Shown piece after piece: positions 19,067 to 28,326 of a stretch of 64,000 bases of DNA. This DNA is from Atlantibacter hermannii (GTDB lineage: Bacteria; Pseudomonadota; Gammaproteobacteria; Enterobacterales; Enterobacteriaceae). Every line of letters starts with the position of its first letter. Position 1 is the stretch's first letter. The notes beneath the pieces were generated by a model. It had not been told where the DNA came from and did no database searches. It saw only the letters and a list, made by a program, of their open reading frames with translations. A program made the position numbers and the translations under genes. The stretch lies in contig NZ_JAAATR010000112.1 in NCBI RefSeq assembly GCF_009907385.1, positions 62,001 through 126,000 on the forward strand. The letters run 5' to 3'.

Positions 19067-19088
19067 CTTAAACAGGAGCCGTTAAGAC

Positions 19089-22000
19089 ATGGCTAAGTTT
19101 TTTATCGATCGCCCAATCTTCGCGTGGGTAATCGCCATCATTATTATGCTGGCGGGGGGCCTTGCGATCATGAAACTGCCTGTGGCGCAGTATCCCACGA
19201 TCGCGCCGCCGGCTATCCAGATCTCCGCCATGTACCCGGGCGCCGATGCGAAAACCGTACAGGATACGGTGACGCAAGTTATCGAACAGAACATGAACGG
19301 TATCGATAACCTGCTGTATATGTCCTCTACCAGCGACTCGTCGGGTTCGGTGCAAATCACCATTACCTTCGATTCCGGTACAGATGCCGATATCGCCCAG
19401 GTCCAGGTGCAGAACAAACTGCAGCTGGCGATGCCATTGCTGCCGCAGGAAGTGCAACAGCAAGGCGTGAGCGTTGAGAAATCATCAAGCAGCTTCCTGA
19501 TGGTTGTCGGGATGATCTCGACCGACGGCTCAATGACCCAGGAAGATATTGCCGACTACGTGGGTGCGACGGTGAAAGATCCGATCAGCCGTACCACGGG
19601 TGTCGGTGACGTGCAGCTGTTCGGTGCGCAGTATGCGATGCGTATCTGGATGGACCCTAATAAACTGACCAACTTCCAGCTCACGCCGGTTGACGTGATC
19701 AATGCAATCAAAGCGCAAAACGCCCAGGTTGCCGCAGGCCAGCTCGGCGGTACGCCGCCGGTGAAAGGCCAGCAGTTGAACGCCTCGATCATCGCGCAGA
19801 CGCGTCTGACGTCGGCGGAAGAGTTCAGTAAGATCCTGCTGAAAGTGAACCAGGATGGTTCTCAGGTTCGCCTCAGGGATGTTGCTAAGGTGGAGCTGGG
19901 CGGTGAAAGCTATGACGTTATTGCCCGTTATAACGGCCAGCCGGCATCCGGTCTGGGGATTAAACTGGCAACCGGCGCCAACGCGCTGGATACCGCTGCG
20001 GCGGTGCGTGAATCCATCGAGAAGATGAAGCCGTTCTTCCCACACGGTCTGGAAGTGGTTTACCCGTACGACACTACCCCGTTCGTTAAGATCTCCATTA
20101 ACGAAGTAGTGAAAACGCTGGTGGAAGCCATCGTACTGGTGTTCCTGGTGATGTATCTGTTCCTGCAGAACTTCCGCGCCACGCTGATCCCAACCATTGC
20201 GGTTCCGGTGGTACTGCTGGGGACCTTCGCCATCCTTGCCGTGTTCGGGTACTCGATAAACACCCTGACGATGTTCGGTATGGTGCTGGCGATAGGCCTG
20301 CTGGTGGATGATGCCATCGTGGTGGTAGAAAACGTTGAGCGTGTTATGGCGGAAGAAGGTTTGCCGCCAAAAGAAGCGACGCGTAAATCCATGGGCCAGA
20401 TTCAGGGCGCGCTGGTGGGTATCGCCATGGTGCTGTCGGCGGTGTTTATCCCGATGGCGTTCTTCGGCGGCTCTACCGGGGCGATATATCGTCAGTTCTC
20501 CATCACAATCGTATCCGCGATGGTGCTGTCCGTGCTGGTGGCATTGATCCTCACCCCTGCCCTGTGCGCTACCATGCTGAAACCGATCGCCAAAGGCGAT
20601 CACGGCGAAGGAAAAAAAGGCTTCTTCGGTTGGTTCAACCGGATGTTCGATAAGAGCACCCATCACTATACCGACAGCGTAGGCAACATCCTGCGTAGCA
20701 CTGGCCGCTATCTGCTGCTGTATCTGCTGATTGTTGGCGGCATGGCGTTCCTGTTCATCAAACTGCCCAGCTCGTTCCTGCCGGAAGAAGACCAGGGCGT
20801 GTTCCTGACCATGGCGCAGCTGCCGGCGGGTGCTACCCAGGAACGTACTCAGAAAGTGCTGGATGAGGTGACCGACTACTACCTGACCAAGGAAAAAGCC
20901 AACGTTAACTCGGTATTTACCGTTAACGGCTTCGGCTTCTCCGGTCGTGGGCAGAACACCGGTCTGGCGTTCGTTTCCCTGAAAAACTGGGATGAACGTC
21001 CGGGCGATGAAAACAAAGTGGAAGCGATCACCGGTCGCGCCATGGGCCGTTTCTCGCAAATTAAAGATGCGATGGTGTTCGCGTTTAACCTCCCGGCGAT
21101 TGTCGAACTGGGTACGGCGACCGGCTTTGACTTCCAGCTGATCGACCAGGCTAACCTGGGCCACGAAAAACTCACCCAGGCGCGTAACCAGCTGCTGGGC
21201 GAAGTGGCGAAACATCCGGATCTGCTGGCGGGCGTGCGTCCTAACGGCCTTGAAGATACGCCGCAGTACAAAATCGATATCGATCAGGAGAAAGCGCAGG
21301 CGCTGGGCGTCTCAATCTCCGACATTAATACCACGCTGGGCGCGGCCTGGGGCGGTAGCTATGTGAACGACTTTATCGACCGTGGCCGCGTGAAGAAAGT
21401 GTACATCATGTCCGAAGCGGAATATCGCATGCTGCCGGAAGATATCAATAACTGGTACGTGCGTAATACTTCCGGTCAAATGGTACCGTTCTCGGCCTTC
21501 TCCAGTGCCCACTGGGAGTACGGTTCGCCGCGTCTGGAACGTTATAACGGCCTGCCGTCCATGGAAATCCTCGGTGAAGCGGTTCCGGGCAAGAGTACCG
21601 GTGAAGCGATGAACATGATGGAAGAGCTGGCCAGCAAACTGCCGACCGGTATCGGTTATGACTGGACGGGGATGTCCTATCAGGAACGTCTGTCCGGCAA
21701 CCAGGCGCCTGCGCTGTATGCCATCTCGTTAATCGTGGTATTCCTGTGTCTGGCGGCGCTGTATGAAAGCTGGTCCATTCCGTTCTCGGTTATGCTGGTC
21801 GTACCGCTGGGGGTTATCGGCGCGCTGCTGGCAGCAACGTTCCGCGGCCTGAATAACGACGTGTACTTCCAGGTGGGCCTGCTGACAACCATTGGCTTGT
21901 CGGCGAAGAACGCAATACTGATTGTGGAATTCGCCAAAGATCTGATGGATAAAGAAGGCAAAGGTCTGATTGAGGCCACACTGGAGGCGGTGCGTATGCG

Positions 22001-22238
22001 TCTGCGTCCAATCCTGATGACCTCGCTGGCGTTTATCCTCGGGGTAATGCCGCTGGTCATCAGCTCCGGCGCGGGTTCCGGTGCGCAGAACGCGGTGGGT
22101 ACTGGCGTAATGGGCGGGATGATTACAGCGACCGTGCTGGCGATCTTCTTCGTGCCGGTGTTCTTCGTGGTGGTTCGTCGACGTTTTAACCGAAAAAACG
22201 AAGATATTGAACATAGCCATACCGTGAAACACTCCTGA
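19089..22238 (+). CDS. acrB: AcrB, RND multidrug efflux transporter
   Basis: Inner-membrane RND pump of 1049 aa, the same length as in E. coli, exporting many drugs, bile salts and detergents by proton-driven functional rotation. The TM4 proton-relay pair D407/D408 (E. coli numbering) is visible in [18 protein letters not shown]. The TM10 region [21 protein letters not shown] carries the relay lysine (K940). The N-terminus [14 protein letters not shown] and the C-terminal histidine-containing tail are typical. It is co-transcribed with acrA and ends at a strong terminator. Confidence 0.98.
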   Translation: MAKFFIDRPIFAWVIAIIIMLAGGLAIMKLPVAQYPTIAPPAIQISAMYPGADAKTVQDTVTQVIEQNMNGIDNLLYMSSTSDSSGSVQITITFDSGTDADIAQVQVQNKLQLAMPLLPQEVQQQGVSVEKSSSSFLMVVGMISTDGSMTQEDIADYVGATVKDPISRTTGVGDVQLFGAQYAMRIWMDPNKLTNFQLTPVDVINAIKAQNAQVAAGQLGGTPPVKGQQLNASIIAQTRLTSAEEFSKILLKVNQDGSQVRLRDVAKVELGGESYDVIARYNGQPASGLGIKLATGANALDTAAAVRESIEKMKPFFPHGLEVVYPYDTTPFVKISINEVVKTLVEAIVLVFLVMYLFLQNFRATLIPTIAVPVVLLGTFAILAVFGYSINTLTMFGMVLAIGLLVDDAIVVVENVERVMAEEGLPPKEATRKSMGQIQGALVGIAMVLSAVFIPMAFFGGSTGAIYRQFSITIVSAMVLSVLVALILTPALCATMLKPIAKGDHGEGKKGFFGWFNRMFDKSTHHYTDSVGNILRSTGRYLLLYLLIVGGMAFLFIKLPSSFLPEEDQGVFLTMAQLPAGATQERTQKVLDEVTDYYLTKEKANVNSVFTVNGFGFSGRGQNTGLAFVSLKNWDERPGDENKVEAITGRAMGRFSQIKDAMVFAFNLPAIVELGTATGFDFQLIDQANLGHEKLTQARNQLLGEVAKHPDLLAGVRPNGLEDTPQYKIDIDQEKAQALGVSISDINTTLGAAWGGSYVNDFIDRGRVKKVYIMSEAEYRMLPEDINNWYVRNTSGQMVPFSAFSSAHWEYGSPRLERYNGLPSMEILGEAVPGKSTGEAMNMMEELASKLPTGIGYDWTGMSYQERLSGNQAPALYAISLIVVFLCLAALYESWSIPFSVMLVVPLGVIGALLAATFRGLNNDVYFQVGLLTTIGLSAKNAILIVEFAKDLMDKEGKGLIEATLEAVRMRLRPILMTSLAFILGVMPLVISSGAGSGAQNAVGTGVMGGMITATVLAIFFVPVFFVVVRRRFNRKNEDIEHSHTVKHS

Positions 22239-22239
22239 T

Positions 22240-22266
22240 AAAAGGCCGCGCAAGCGGCCTTTTTTA
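22240..22266 (+). terminator. acrAB terminator
   Basis: AAAAGGCCGC and GCGGCCTTTT pair around GCAA, followed by TTTATTTAT, two bases after the acrB stop. Confidence 0.92.
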
Positions 22267-22706
22267 TTTATCTCATCCGAATTTGAGCACGATAAAACGG
22301 CCATTACGCGTCGATATCACTATTGAGAACAAACAGCAAGAGTAAATAGAGACGCATATTGGGCGCATTTATTAAGATAAGTCCTGGGTATTAGTCATTT
22401 ACTAAGGAATATTCCTGGAATTAAGATAAATTTTACCGGTGCCGGCAGACTATATTGACGTTTCTTTTTATGCGCTATAATCAGAGAAGTTGCTTTTAAT
22501 CTCACCTGAAAGTATTACCTTTTTTGCCGCTCCTGTAACAAACTGCATTAATTGTAATTTTTCGTAATAGAAGAAGGTAAAAGGCGCGAGTGTGATTTAT
22601 AGTTAAATTACATTGAAATCGGTGTGTCTGACCCCCATTTATCTCAGAGTGTTACCCCTGTTATGTTAAGTTCATAAAATTTTTTTGTTAAAAAGGGGGA
22701 TGCGTT
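22267..22706. other. AT-rich intergenic region upstream of tomB
   Basis: This 440-base AT-rich stretch has no open reading frame with a credible start and no RNA I recognise. It presumably contains the tomB-hha promoter. An AGGGGGA-like ribosome binding site sits 7 bases before tomB. Confidence 0.6.
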
Positions 22707-23081
22707 ATGGACGAATACTCACCAAAACGGCATGATATAGCGCAGCTAAAATTCCTGTGCGAAAATCTGTATCATGACTGCCTGGCTACGCTTGGTGATA
22801 GCAACCACGGCTGGGTCAACGATCCAACCTCGGCCATCAACCTACAGTTAAATGAATTGATTGAACATATTGCGAGTTTTGCGCTTAATTACAAAATTAA
22901 GTATGACGAAGACAATGCGTTGATTGAACAGATTGACGAATACCTCGATGATACCTTCATGTTGTTTAGCAACTACGGTATAAGCGCTCAGGACTTACAG
23001 AAATGGCGTAAATCGGGCAATCGCCTGTTCAAATGTTTTGTCAACGTTAGTAAGGCCAACCCAGTGAGCCTTTCTTTTTAA
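22707..23081 (+). CDS. tomB: TomB, Hha toxicity modulator (antitoxin-like)
   Basis: Acidic protein of 124 aa matching E. coli TomB (YbaJ) over its whole length. It counteracts Hha toxicity and has been linked to biofilm formation; in E. coli the pair is described as an oxygen-dependent toxin-antitoxin system. A conserved single cysteine region ([12 protein letters not shown]) lies near the C-terminus. It is 28 bases upstream of hha, so the two are translated from one message. Confidence 0.94.
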   Translation: MDEYSPKRHDIAQLKFLCENLYHDCLATLGDSNHGWVNDPTSAINLQLNELIEHIASFALNYKIKYDEDNALIEQIDEYLDDTFMLFSNYGISAQDLQKWRKSGNRLFKCFVNVSKANPVSLSF

Positions 23082-23109
23082 AATTATTACAATCACTTAC
23101 GGTGAAACT

Positions 23110-23328
23110 ATGTCAGAAAAGCCTTTAACAAAAATTGATTATTTAATGCGTCTACGACGCTGCCAGACGATTGATACGCTTGAACGTGTAATTGAGAAAA
23201 ATAAATACGAATTATCAGATAACGAACTGGCGGTATTTTATTCAGCAGCCGACCACCGTCTCGCCGAACTGACGATGAATAAGCTTTACGATAAAATACC
23301 GTCTTCTGTGTGGAAATTTATCCGTTAA
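23110..23328 (+). CDS. hha: Hha, H-NS-associated nucleoid modulator
   Basis: Small charged protein of 72 aa that binds the N-terminal domain of H-NS/StpA and assists silencing of horizontally acquired AT-rich genes. The sequence is nearly identical to the E. coli protein; I see one likely substitution near residue 9 (TKIDY rather than TKTDY). It follows tomB. The maa gene that follows hha in E. coli is missing here. Confidence 0.97.
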   Translation: MSEKPLTKIDYLMRLRRCQTIDTLERVIEKNKYELSDNELAVFYSAADHRLAELTMNKLYDKIPSSVWKFIR

Positions 23329-23761
23329 TATTCCAGTAGATTCCTGACTATTAACGTCGCAAGCCTTAAAAACATGTAATTCTAACGCGTGATTATTGTC
23401 CCGAATCCTCTGTCGTCCAGCCAGGCATAGGGAATGATTCCCACCGTGCTACGCTGCCGTTTGTGTTCACTCGTGATCCTGAAGGGAATATGGCATGAGT
23501 GAACATTTACCGGGATAAATGCCGCAGGATCATGTTGTCCAGACTGACAGGGATACCCCATGCTCAATGACGAACGCACATAGCGCGCCTGGCGACACGC
23601 AGCGCTACCCTCGGGGAGTCAATGAGCTTTCACCATTAAAAGCGTGTCAACAAAAGGTAAACTGTTATACTTTTTTTGGCGCTGTCTGTTACTGTTTTCC
23701 ACTTTAGCGTCTCACTACAATACAATCGTCTTCCTTCCCGTTACTATTTTGTAGGTTCAGA
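23329..23761. other. Non-coding gap at the position of E. coli maa
   Basis: The 433 bases between hha and ylaC contain no supported gene. E. coli has maa (maltose acetyltransferase) here, and I recognise no left-handed beta-helix hexapeptide remnant. A 65-codon frame on the minus strand (23382-23579) has no Shine-Dalgarno-like site and resembles nothing I know. An imperfect inverted repeat, GTTCACTCGTGATCC against GAGTGAAC, lies around 23465-23507. Confidence 0.55.
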
Positions 23762-24232
23762 ATGACGGAAATACAGCACCTGCTCACCGAAACCATCGAT
23801 ACATTAAATCGCGAAGAAAAACGCGACAATCGCCCGCGCTTCAGCATCAGCTTCATTCGTAATCATCCCGGATTGTTTATCGCTATGTACATCGGCTGGT
23901 TCGCGACGCTGCTCGTCATGCTGCAATCGGAAACCCTGGCAGATTCCGTGTGGTTACTGGTGGTATTATTTGTCCTGATGAACGGTTTTTTCTTTTTTGA
24001 TGTGCATCCGCGCTACAAATATGAAGATATCGACGTGCTGGATTTACGCGTCTGCTACAACGGAGAATGGTACAACACCCGCTACGTACCGGCGTCGTTA
24101 ATCGATGCTATTCTTCGTTCGCCGCGCGTAGACGCGGATAAAAAATCGCAGTTGAATGCGATGGTGAGCCGCAAAGGCAACCTGTCATTTTATGATGTGT
24201 TTTCACTCGATAAGGGTGTTAAAGCTTCCTGA
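23762..24232 (+). CDS. ylaC: YlaC, DUF5362/YlaC-family inner-membrane protein
   Basis: Protein of 156 aa equal in length to E. coli YlaC, of unknown function. Two hydrophobic helices near residues 37-78 ([17 protein letters not shown] and [17 protein letters not shown]) form a hairpin in the membrane, with a charged N-terminus and a cytoplasmic C-terminal part of about 75 residues. It is followed by a palindromic hairpin shared with the convergent rpmJ2. Confidence 0.9.
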   Translation: MTEIQHLLTETIDTLNREEKRDNRPRFSISFIRNHPGLFIAMYIGWFATLLVMLQSETLADSVWLLVVLFVLMNGFFFFDVHPRYKYEDIDVLDLRVCYNGEWYNTRYVPASLIDAILRSPRVDADKKSQLNAMVSRKGNLSFYDVFSLDKGVKAS

Positions 24233-24239
24233 ATGTATA

Positions 24240-24263
24240 GAGCCTGCAATCTGCAGGCTCTTA
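24240..24263. terminator. Terminator between ylaC and rpmJ2
   Basis: GAGCCTGCA and TGCAGGCTC form a nine-base-pair stem around ATC, followed by TTATTGTTT on the plus strand. It is the probable end of ylaC and lies just past the convergent rpmJ2 stop. Confidence 0.75.
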
Positions 24264-24268
24264 TTGTT

Positions 24269-24409
24269 TCAGCGCTTCTTCTTCCCGCCCTGTACGGCTT
24301 TAAAACGCGGATTCGATTTGCAGATAACATACAGACGGCCCTTACGCTTGACGATCTGGCAGTCAGGATGACGCTGCTTCGCACTTTTTAACGAATTCAA
24401 CACCTGCAT
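24269..24409 (-). CDS. ykgO: RpmJ2 (YkgO), zinc-independent ribosomal protein L36 paralogue
   Basis: Basic protein of 46 aa beginning [18 protein letters not shown] and ending GGKKKR. It is the C-minus form of L36: the four-residue zinc-binding set of RpmJ is not kept (only Cys17 and one further Cys remain). Under zinc shortage such paralogues replace the zinc protein and free Zn2+. It starts two bases after rpmE2 and shares its AGGAG-type site upstream, so it belongs to the same Zur-type operon. Confidence 0.93.
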   Translation of the reverse strand: MQVLNSLKSAKQRHPDCQIVKRKGRLYVICKSNPRFKAVQGGKKKR

Positions 24410-24411
24410 AT

Positions 24412-24672
24412 TCACTCCTTATTATTTTTGAAGAATCGGCCAAAACGTTGCTGGAAGCGCGCTGCGCTGCCTTCCGTCGTAAAGCTCTTTTGCTTCCCGG
24501 TGTAATAAGGATGGGAGGCTGACGACACATCAAGCGTCACATACGGATAGACCACCCCATCGCGCTCAATCTCGCGATCGGTTTTAATGGTTGAACCCAC
24601 CATAAAATATTCATCCGCGCTGGTATCGTGAAAAACTACCGTGCGGTAATGGGGATGGATATTCGCTTTCAT
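24412..24672 (-). CDS. ykgM: RpmE2 (YkgM), zinc-independent ribosomal protein L31 paralogue
   Basis: Type B L31 of 86 aa lacking the CxxC zinc ligands of RpmE, starting [16 protein letters not shown]. It substitutes for the zinc-binding L31 when Zur is derepressed. I chose the ATG at 24672 over a GTG two codons upstream because AGG lies five bases before it and E. coli YkgM starts there. It forms an operon with rpmJ2. In E. coli K-12 these two genes lie elsewhere, near 6-7 min. Confidence 0.94.
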   Translation of the reverse strand: MKANIHPHYRTVVFHDTSADEYFMVGSTIKTDREIERDGVVYPYVTLDVSSASHPYYTGKQKSFTTEGSAARFQQRFGRFFKNNKE

Positions 24673-24689
24673 ACTCACCTTAATTGTTA

Positions 24690-24704
24690 CGTTATAACAT
24701 AATA
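24690..24704 (-). promoter_or_regulatory. Probable Zur box upstream of rpmE2-rpmJ2
   Basis: CGTTATAACATAATA matches the core Zur palindrome TGTTATAnTATAACA at 11 of 14 defined positions and lies 18 bases upstream of the rpmE2 start. Repression by Zn-Zur, released by zinc limitation, is inferred from E. coli. Confidence 0.6.
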
Positions 24705-24916
24705 TAATCTTACGGCGTTACGTCAGCTGTTGCAAGCGATTATCATTTGTACGCGTTAGCCTGTATTTCCTGAAGCTGCGTAACACTATTCGGTGCATGG
24801 CCAGTTTCTGAAATAGCGTCATCATTCATAATGGCTATCGAAAAAAAAGTGGCTCACCGTTAATCTCGCCGGACAAGTGATACACGGTTCTTATCTGCTC
24901 ATTAAAGGAACGCACG

Positions 24917-26494
24917 TTGACATCAAGACGCATGGTCAGCCTGGTAACAGGTACGCTGGTTGTGGCGGTGTTGTTACCCATTTTGCTGAGTATTTGGCTG
25001 GCCCGGTATCAGGCCGAGCAGCGTTTTCATCGTGAACTGGCCTCCTATACCCAAAGCATTAACCAGCTTGCCAATGTGGTGATCGACGAATCCAAAGCTG
25101 CATTAAATGAGATCAACCGTATCGACAGCCAGACCTGTGAGCCGAGCCATTTGCAGGCTATGAGGCGCGTGGCGTTTACCTATCGCTTTGTACAGGAAGT
25201 AATTTTTATAAAAGGTTCGCAGGCGCTCTGTTCTTCACTGGAGCAGGAAAGTCATATCTCGCCGTTTCCAGAACCCGAGCGGGTAAATAATGAGGGATAC
25301 CGATTCTGGTTTACGCCCAGCAACGACCTGGGTATTAACCACTACATGATCGCCATGAGCCACCGCGATCATATGGTAGTTCTTGATCCGCGTTCTTTTA
25401 TTGATGTCGTGCCGCTTGCAACCTGGTCGATTGACTCTGCCATCATTGGCTTAACGCGAAACCGGGTCATCATATCCAGCGCCCTACTCTCTTTAGCCGT
25501 CTGGCGTCACATGCATGACCATAATCTCACGCAGTATGAAGATGCCGGGACCGTGTATTCCATGTTCCGTAATACCCGGACAAATTTTGCCGTTGTGGTA
25601 TGGGCATCCAGTCATCCCATGAAAGCCGCCAGTAACCAGCAACTCTTGCTGTGGCTGCCGGTGGGGATTCTCATCAGTCTGTTAGCAGCGGCGCTGATGC
25701 TACGGATTCTTAAGCGCCTGCAGTCGCCGCGCGCAAGATTGTTAGACGCCATCCATTCCCGGGAATTCACGGTGTGTTACCAACCCATTGTGCGTCTTAG
25801 CGACAACAAATTTGTCGGCGCAGAAGCCCTGGTTCGCTGGCCGCAAGCGGATGGTAGCCTGCTCACGCCAGATATTTTTATTCCGCTCGCGGAGCAGAAC
25901 GGACTTATTCGTGAAATCACGCGGCTGGTGGTTGAGAACGTATTTAGCGAGATGGGCAACTGGCTGCATCAACATCCTGACTATCACGTGTCGATTAATC
26001 TGGCCGCAGACGATATCGCTGATAGCGCGCTACTGGCGCTGTTAACAGCGCGCTGCCAGCGCTATCAGGTCAGCCCACGGCAGATTGCCCTTGAGATCAC
26101 CGAGCGCGGCTTTGCCGATCCGCAGCGCACCGCTCCGATCGTGGAGCAGTTTCACCGCGCCGGGCACCCGATATACATTGATGATTTTGGTACCGGCTAC
26201 TCAAGCCTCAGTTATCTGCAAAATCTGGCTGTCGATGTGCTGAAAATTGATAAGTCCTTTGGAGATAGCCTGGAATACAACACCGTTGCGCCCCATATCA
26301 TTGATATGGCTAAACATCTCCAGCTTGAGCTTGTGGCTGAGGGGATTGAAACCACGCGTCAGGCCCAATGGTTGTGTGAGCATGGCGTCCAGTACGGGCA
26401 GGGATGGTTATACAGTAAGGCTTTACGGGGAAATGACCTGCAATTATGGTGCGAGAATGACCCGGGCAGCACGGTCGCCCGCACTACCCGGTAG
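24917..26494 (+). CDS. pdeB: PdeB (YlaB), CSS/EAL c-di-GMP phosphodiesterase
   Basis: Membrane-bound phosphodiesterase of 525 aa. An N-terminal helix (about 9-27) and a second (about 243-262) enclose a periplasmic CSS domain with two cysteines (CEPSH and CSSLEQES), a redox-responsive module. The EAL domain (about 275-515) has EALVRW, SINLAAD, EITERGF, DDFGTGYSS, KIDKSF and VAEGIET, so hydrolysis of c-di-GMP to pGpG is expected. The TTG at 24917 has AGGAA six bases upstream; an ATG five codons later (24932) is the alternative. It diverges from rpmE2. Confidence 0.92.
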   Translation: MTSRRMVSLVTGTLVVAVLLPILLSIWLARYQAEQRFHRELASYTQSINQLANVVIDESKAALNEINRIDSQTCEPSHLQAMRRVAFTYRFVQEVIFIKGSQALCSSLEQESHISPFPEPERVNNEGYRFWFTPSNDLGINHYMIAMSHRDHMVVLDPRSFIDVVPLATWSIDSAIIGLTRNRVIISSALLSLAVWRHMHDHNLTQYEDAGTVYSMFRNTRTNFAVVVWASSHPMKAASNQQLLLWLPVGILISLLAAALMLRILKRLQSPRARLLDAIHSREFTVCYQPIVRLSDNKFVGAEALVRWPQADGSLLTPDIFIPLAEQNGLIREITRLVVENVFSEMGNWLHQHPDYHVSINLAADDIADSALLALLTARCQRYQVSPRQIALEITERGFADPQRTAPIVEQFHRAGHPIYIDDFGTGYSSLSYLQNLAVDVLKIDKSFGDSLEYNTVAPHIIDMAKHLQLELVAEGIETTRQAQWLCEHGVQYGQGWLYSKALRGNDLQLWCENDPGSTVARTTR

Positions 26495-26501
26495 CGTAGT
26501 G

Positions 26502-26855
26502 CTACTCATCCAGTATTGGCGCAAATCCGCCGTAAATCATCCTCTTGCCATCGAAGGGCATTTCGTCGCCGAATGCCTTCATTCGCGGATCTTCCATCAT
26601 TTTTTTGTTCGCGGCATCGCGGGCTTCTCTGGAGGGATATTCTATCCAGCTAAACACCACCTCTTCGTCATCGGTGGCTTTTACCGCCATCCGAAAATCG
26701 GTGAGTTTTCCGTCAGGAACATCATCAGCCCAGCATTCAACAATACGCAACGCGCCAAACTCTTTGAACAGCGGCGCCGCTTTGGCGGCCATCGCCTGAT
26801 AAGCAGCTTTTTTATCCCGGGGAACAGCAACGACAAAACCATCGACATAGTTCAT
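26502..26855 (-). CDS. ybaA: YbaA, DUF1428-family protein
   Basis: Cytoplasmic protein of 117 aa with a ferredoxin-like alpha/beta dimer fold in the family (structural genomics); function unknown. The start MNYVDGFVVAVP at 26855 has GGAGG upstream and gives exactly the E. coli length; the longer open frame is spurious. It is convergent with pdeB (7 bases apart) and has the strand of the small genes upstream, but a terminator separates it from them. Confidence 0.92.
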   Translation of the reverse strand: MNYVDGFVVAVPRDKKAAYQAMAAKAAPLFKEFGALRIVECWADDVPDGKLTDFRMAVKATDDEEVVFSWIEYPSREARDAANKKMMEDPRMKAFGDEMPFDGKRMIYGGFAPILDE

Positions 26856-26930
26856 AACGCCTACCTCCACATGAGCAGCGATGATCGTGCGTAGATAAGT
26901 GTAGCGGTTGGATGCGTTTAGCGGAGGAAA

Positions 26931-26956
26931 ACAAAAAGACGAGCAGGCAGCTCGTC
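26931..26956 (-). terminator. Terminator downstream of the ribbon-helix-helix gene pair
   Basis: On the minus strand GACGAGC pairs with GCTCGTC, followed by TTTTTG. It lies about 100 bases beyond the 72-aa gene and upstream of ybaA, ending that small transcript. Confidence 0.75.
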
Positions 26957-27053
26957 GTAACGTACCGTCCATGATACGGGAGGTGGAGAGACGCACCTAC
27001 ACGGCAAGCCCTTGCTCGCCAGCAGGTTTATTATTATAGCTATTCGTTAAGAT

Positions 27054-27272
27054 TTAAGCCTGACGTGGTATCGGAAACCCTTTTAGCGAAATAACAAAGC
27101 AATCGTCATGTTTTTTAATTTTCGCCCCTGCATCACACCAGTCGGAGGCGATTTTGAAAAATTCATCCCCGCCGATTTGCCATCCCAAACGCACGTGTTT
27201 TACCCGTCCTGAACGAAGTAACTCACAGGCCTGAGAATAGTTTTCTGCATTACAGATAGGTTCTTTAATCAT
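27054..27272 (-). CDS. Small protein of unknown function, partner of an RHH protein
   Basis: Protein of 72 aa that I do not recognise. It has a predicted alpha/beta composition: NAENYSQACELLRSGRV looks like a helix, then VRLGWQIGGDEFFKIASDWCDAG, a positively charged turn and a terminal strand CFVISLKGF. Its start overlaps the stop of the upstream ribbon-helix-helix gene (ATGA), so translation is probably coupled. Gene order regulator-first, small size and overlap resemble a toxin-antitoxin module, but the fold is not one of the toxins I know. Local base composition is more AT-rich than the flanking housekeeping genes. Confidence 0.7.
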   Translation of the reverse strand: MIKEPICNAENYSQACELLRSGRVKHVRLGWQIGGDEFFKIASDWCDAGAKIKKHDDCFVISLKGFPIPRQA

Positions 27273-27520
27273 TTTCTTTTCTTCAGCAGTTTACGTAATG
27301 CTTTGATTTCTTTATCTGTTAATGCTGGAGTGTTCTCTTCCTGAGTGTGCTGACTGTCGATATCCTGCTCATCAACATCAAGATTATCTTGTGCGTTCAG
27401 CGCATTAAGCAGCAGTTTTTCGGTTACGGAAGACAAGGTTTCACTATTATCTTCGGCATAGTGACGAATACGTTCTTTCAATTCACTGTTAATTTTGACA
27501 TTAAGAACCGCGGTGCTCAT
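27269..27520 (-). CDS. Ribbon-helix-helix DNA-binding protein, antitoxin-like
   Basis: Protein of 83 aa. Residues 3-38 look like a ribbon-helix-helix DNA-binding unit (beta strand VLNVKIN, then helices ELKERIRHYAEDN and TLSSVTEKLLLNAL). A very acidic, probably disordered linker (DNLDVDEQDIDSQ) and a basic tail (KALRKLLKKRK) follow. AGGGA lies upstream of the ATG at 27520. It overlaps the 72-aa gene by 4 bases. RHH plus a disordered tail is the usual layout of an antitoxin or plasmid-type repressor; autoregulation is inferred. Confidence 0.75.
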   Translation of the reverse strand: MSTAVLNVKINSELKERIRHYAEDNSETLSSVTEKLLLNALNAQDNLDVDEQDIDSQHTQEENTPALTDKEIKALRKLLKKRK

Positions 27521-27708
27521 AGAAAATCCCTTAATAGAATTAATGATAAAGCAGCAGGGGAATCATTATTATTGAGTAGCAGAATAATGCAGAATTAATG
27601 TGACAAAAAAATGACGTATTTGTGACATCTGTGAAGCAAGGGGAAAAAACGTGACGTGATGCGGATTGCGTTGAGCCAGGAAACGTAAAACAGGTCGGCA
27701 GCAGAAAT

Positions 27709-27822
27709 GGGTGGGGGCCCTGCCAGCTACATCCCGGCACACACGTCATCTGCTTTGGCTGCTTCCTTCCGGATCTGACCAGGTAAACAAAGTAGTGTTG
27801 CGGGAGAACCAACAGAGCCCCC
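27709..27822 (-). ncRNA. ffs: 4.5S RNA of the signal recognition particle
   Basis: SRP RNA of 114 nt on the minus strand, beginning GGGGGCTCTGTTGG and ending GGGCCCCCACCC. It includes the Ffh-binding hairpin around CAGATCCGGAAGGAAGCAGC (the GGAA tetraloop). Only a few paired or loop positions differ from E. coli. With Ffh it directs membrane proteins to FtsY and the translocon. It diverges from atl, as in E. coli. Confidence 0.97.
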
Positions 27823-27850
27823 ATTGAGAGCGTTTTTCAACGCGCAGGGC

Positions 27851-27879
27851 ATTATCATTGTTGTCCTGGATAAATGCAA
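27851..27879 (-). promoter_or_regulatory. ffs promoter
   Basis: On the minus strand TTGCAT and GATAAT are separated by 17 bases. The -10 is followed by a GC-rich discriminator (GCCCTGCGCG), the sign of a growth-rate-controlled stable RNA promoter. The expected start leaves a leader of about 24 nt, the length removed by RNase P in E. coli. Confidence 0.65.
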
Positions 27880-27974
27880 GTAAGCCGCGACCGGATGCCG
27901 GTTTCTTGCGCAATCAAGCCTTTTCCGGGGGCGGCGGGTTGATTATGCTGAGTCCAAAGAGCAACGGAGCCAAT

Positions 27975-28295
27975 ATGAACAACCACGACAGTTTCCCTCA
28001 GCGCGTTTTTCTTATCGTCGCTTCTATTCCCGAAGGCCATGTCACCACCTATGGGGATGTGGCAATGCTGGCGGGCTCGCCGCGCGCCGCGCGTCAGGTG
28101 GGCGGCGTCCTGAAACGTTTGCCGGAAGGCAGCCGCATCCCCTGGCATCGGGTGGTAAACCGCCACGGCGCGATTTCACTGACCGGCCCGGATTTACAGC
28201 GTCAACGGCAGGCTCTGCTCAGCGAAGGCGTTATGGTTTCAGGCGATGGGCATATCGATATGGCGCGCTACCGCTGGGATTACGATCGGCCATAA
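27975..28295 (+). CDS. atl: Atl (YbaZ), alkyltransferase-like protein
   Basis: DNA-binding protein of 106 aa related to O6-alkylguanine methyltransferases but with Trp instead of the acceptor Cys (PWHRVVNRHG where transferases have PCHR). It binds O6-alkylguanine lesions and recruits nucleotide excision repair rather than repairing directly. The helix-turn-helix with the arginine finger is SPRAARQVGGVL. I chose the ATG at 27975 because CGGAG is six bases before it; two upstream in-frame ATGs would add residues overlapping the ffs promoter. Confidence 0.92.
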   Translation: MNNHDSFPQRVFLIVASIPEGHVTTYGDVAMLAGSPRAARQVGGVLKRLPEGSRIPWHRVVNRHGAISLTGPDLQRQRQALLSEGVMVSGDGHIDMARYRWDYDRP

Positions 28296-28316
28296 AAAAC
28301 GCCTCCGAAGAGGCGC
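28294..28316 (-). terminator. ybaY terminator
   Basis: Read on the minus strand, CGCCTC-TTCG-GAGGCG is followed by TTTTTT. The UUCG tetraloop makes it a strong terminator for ybaY; on the plus strand there is no T run. Confidence 0.88.
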
Positions 28317-28326
28317 TATCGCAGGC

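Noticed and set aside
19530-21215. 561-codon open frame antisense to acrB
   Set aside because: It is a shadow of a GC-rich, strongly codon-biased gene; it lacks a recognisable domain and the acrB protein on the other strand is conserved over its full length.
23382-23579. 65-codon frame in the hha-ylaC gap
   Set aside because: No ribosome binding site, no similarity I recognise, and no neighbouring gene to support it.
27858-27974. Longer atl protein starting at 27858
   Set aside because: The extra 39 residues overlap the ffs promoter and are unlike the family; the ATG at 27975 has a proper ribosome binding site.
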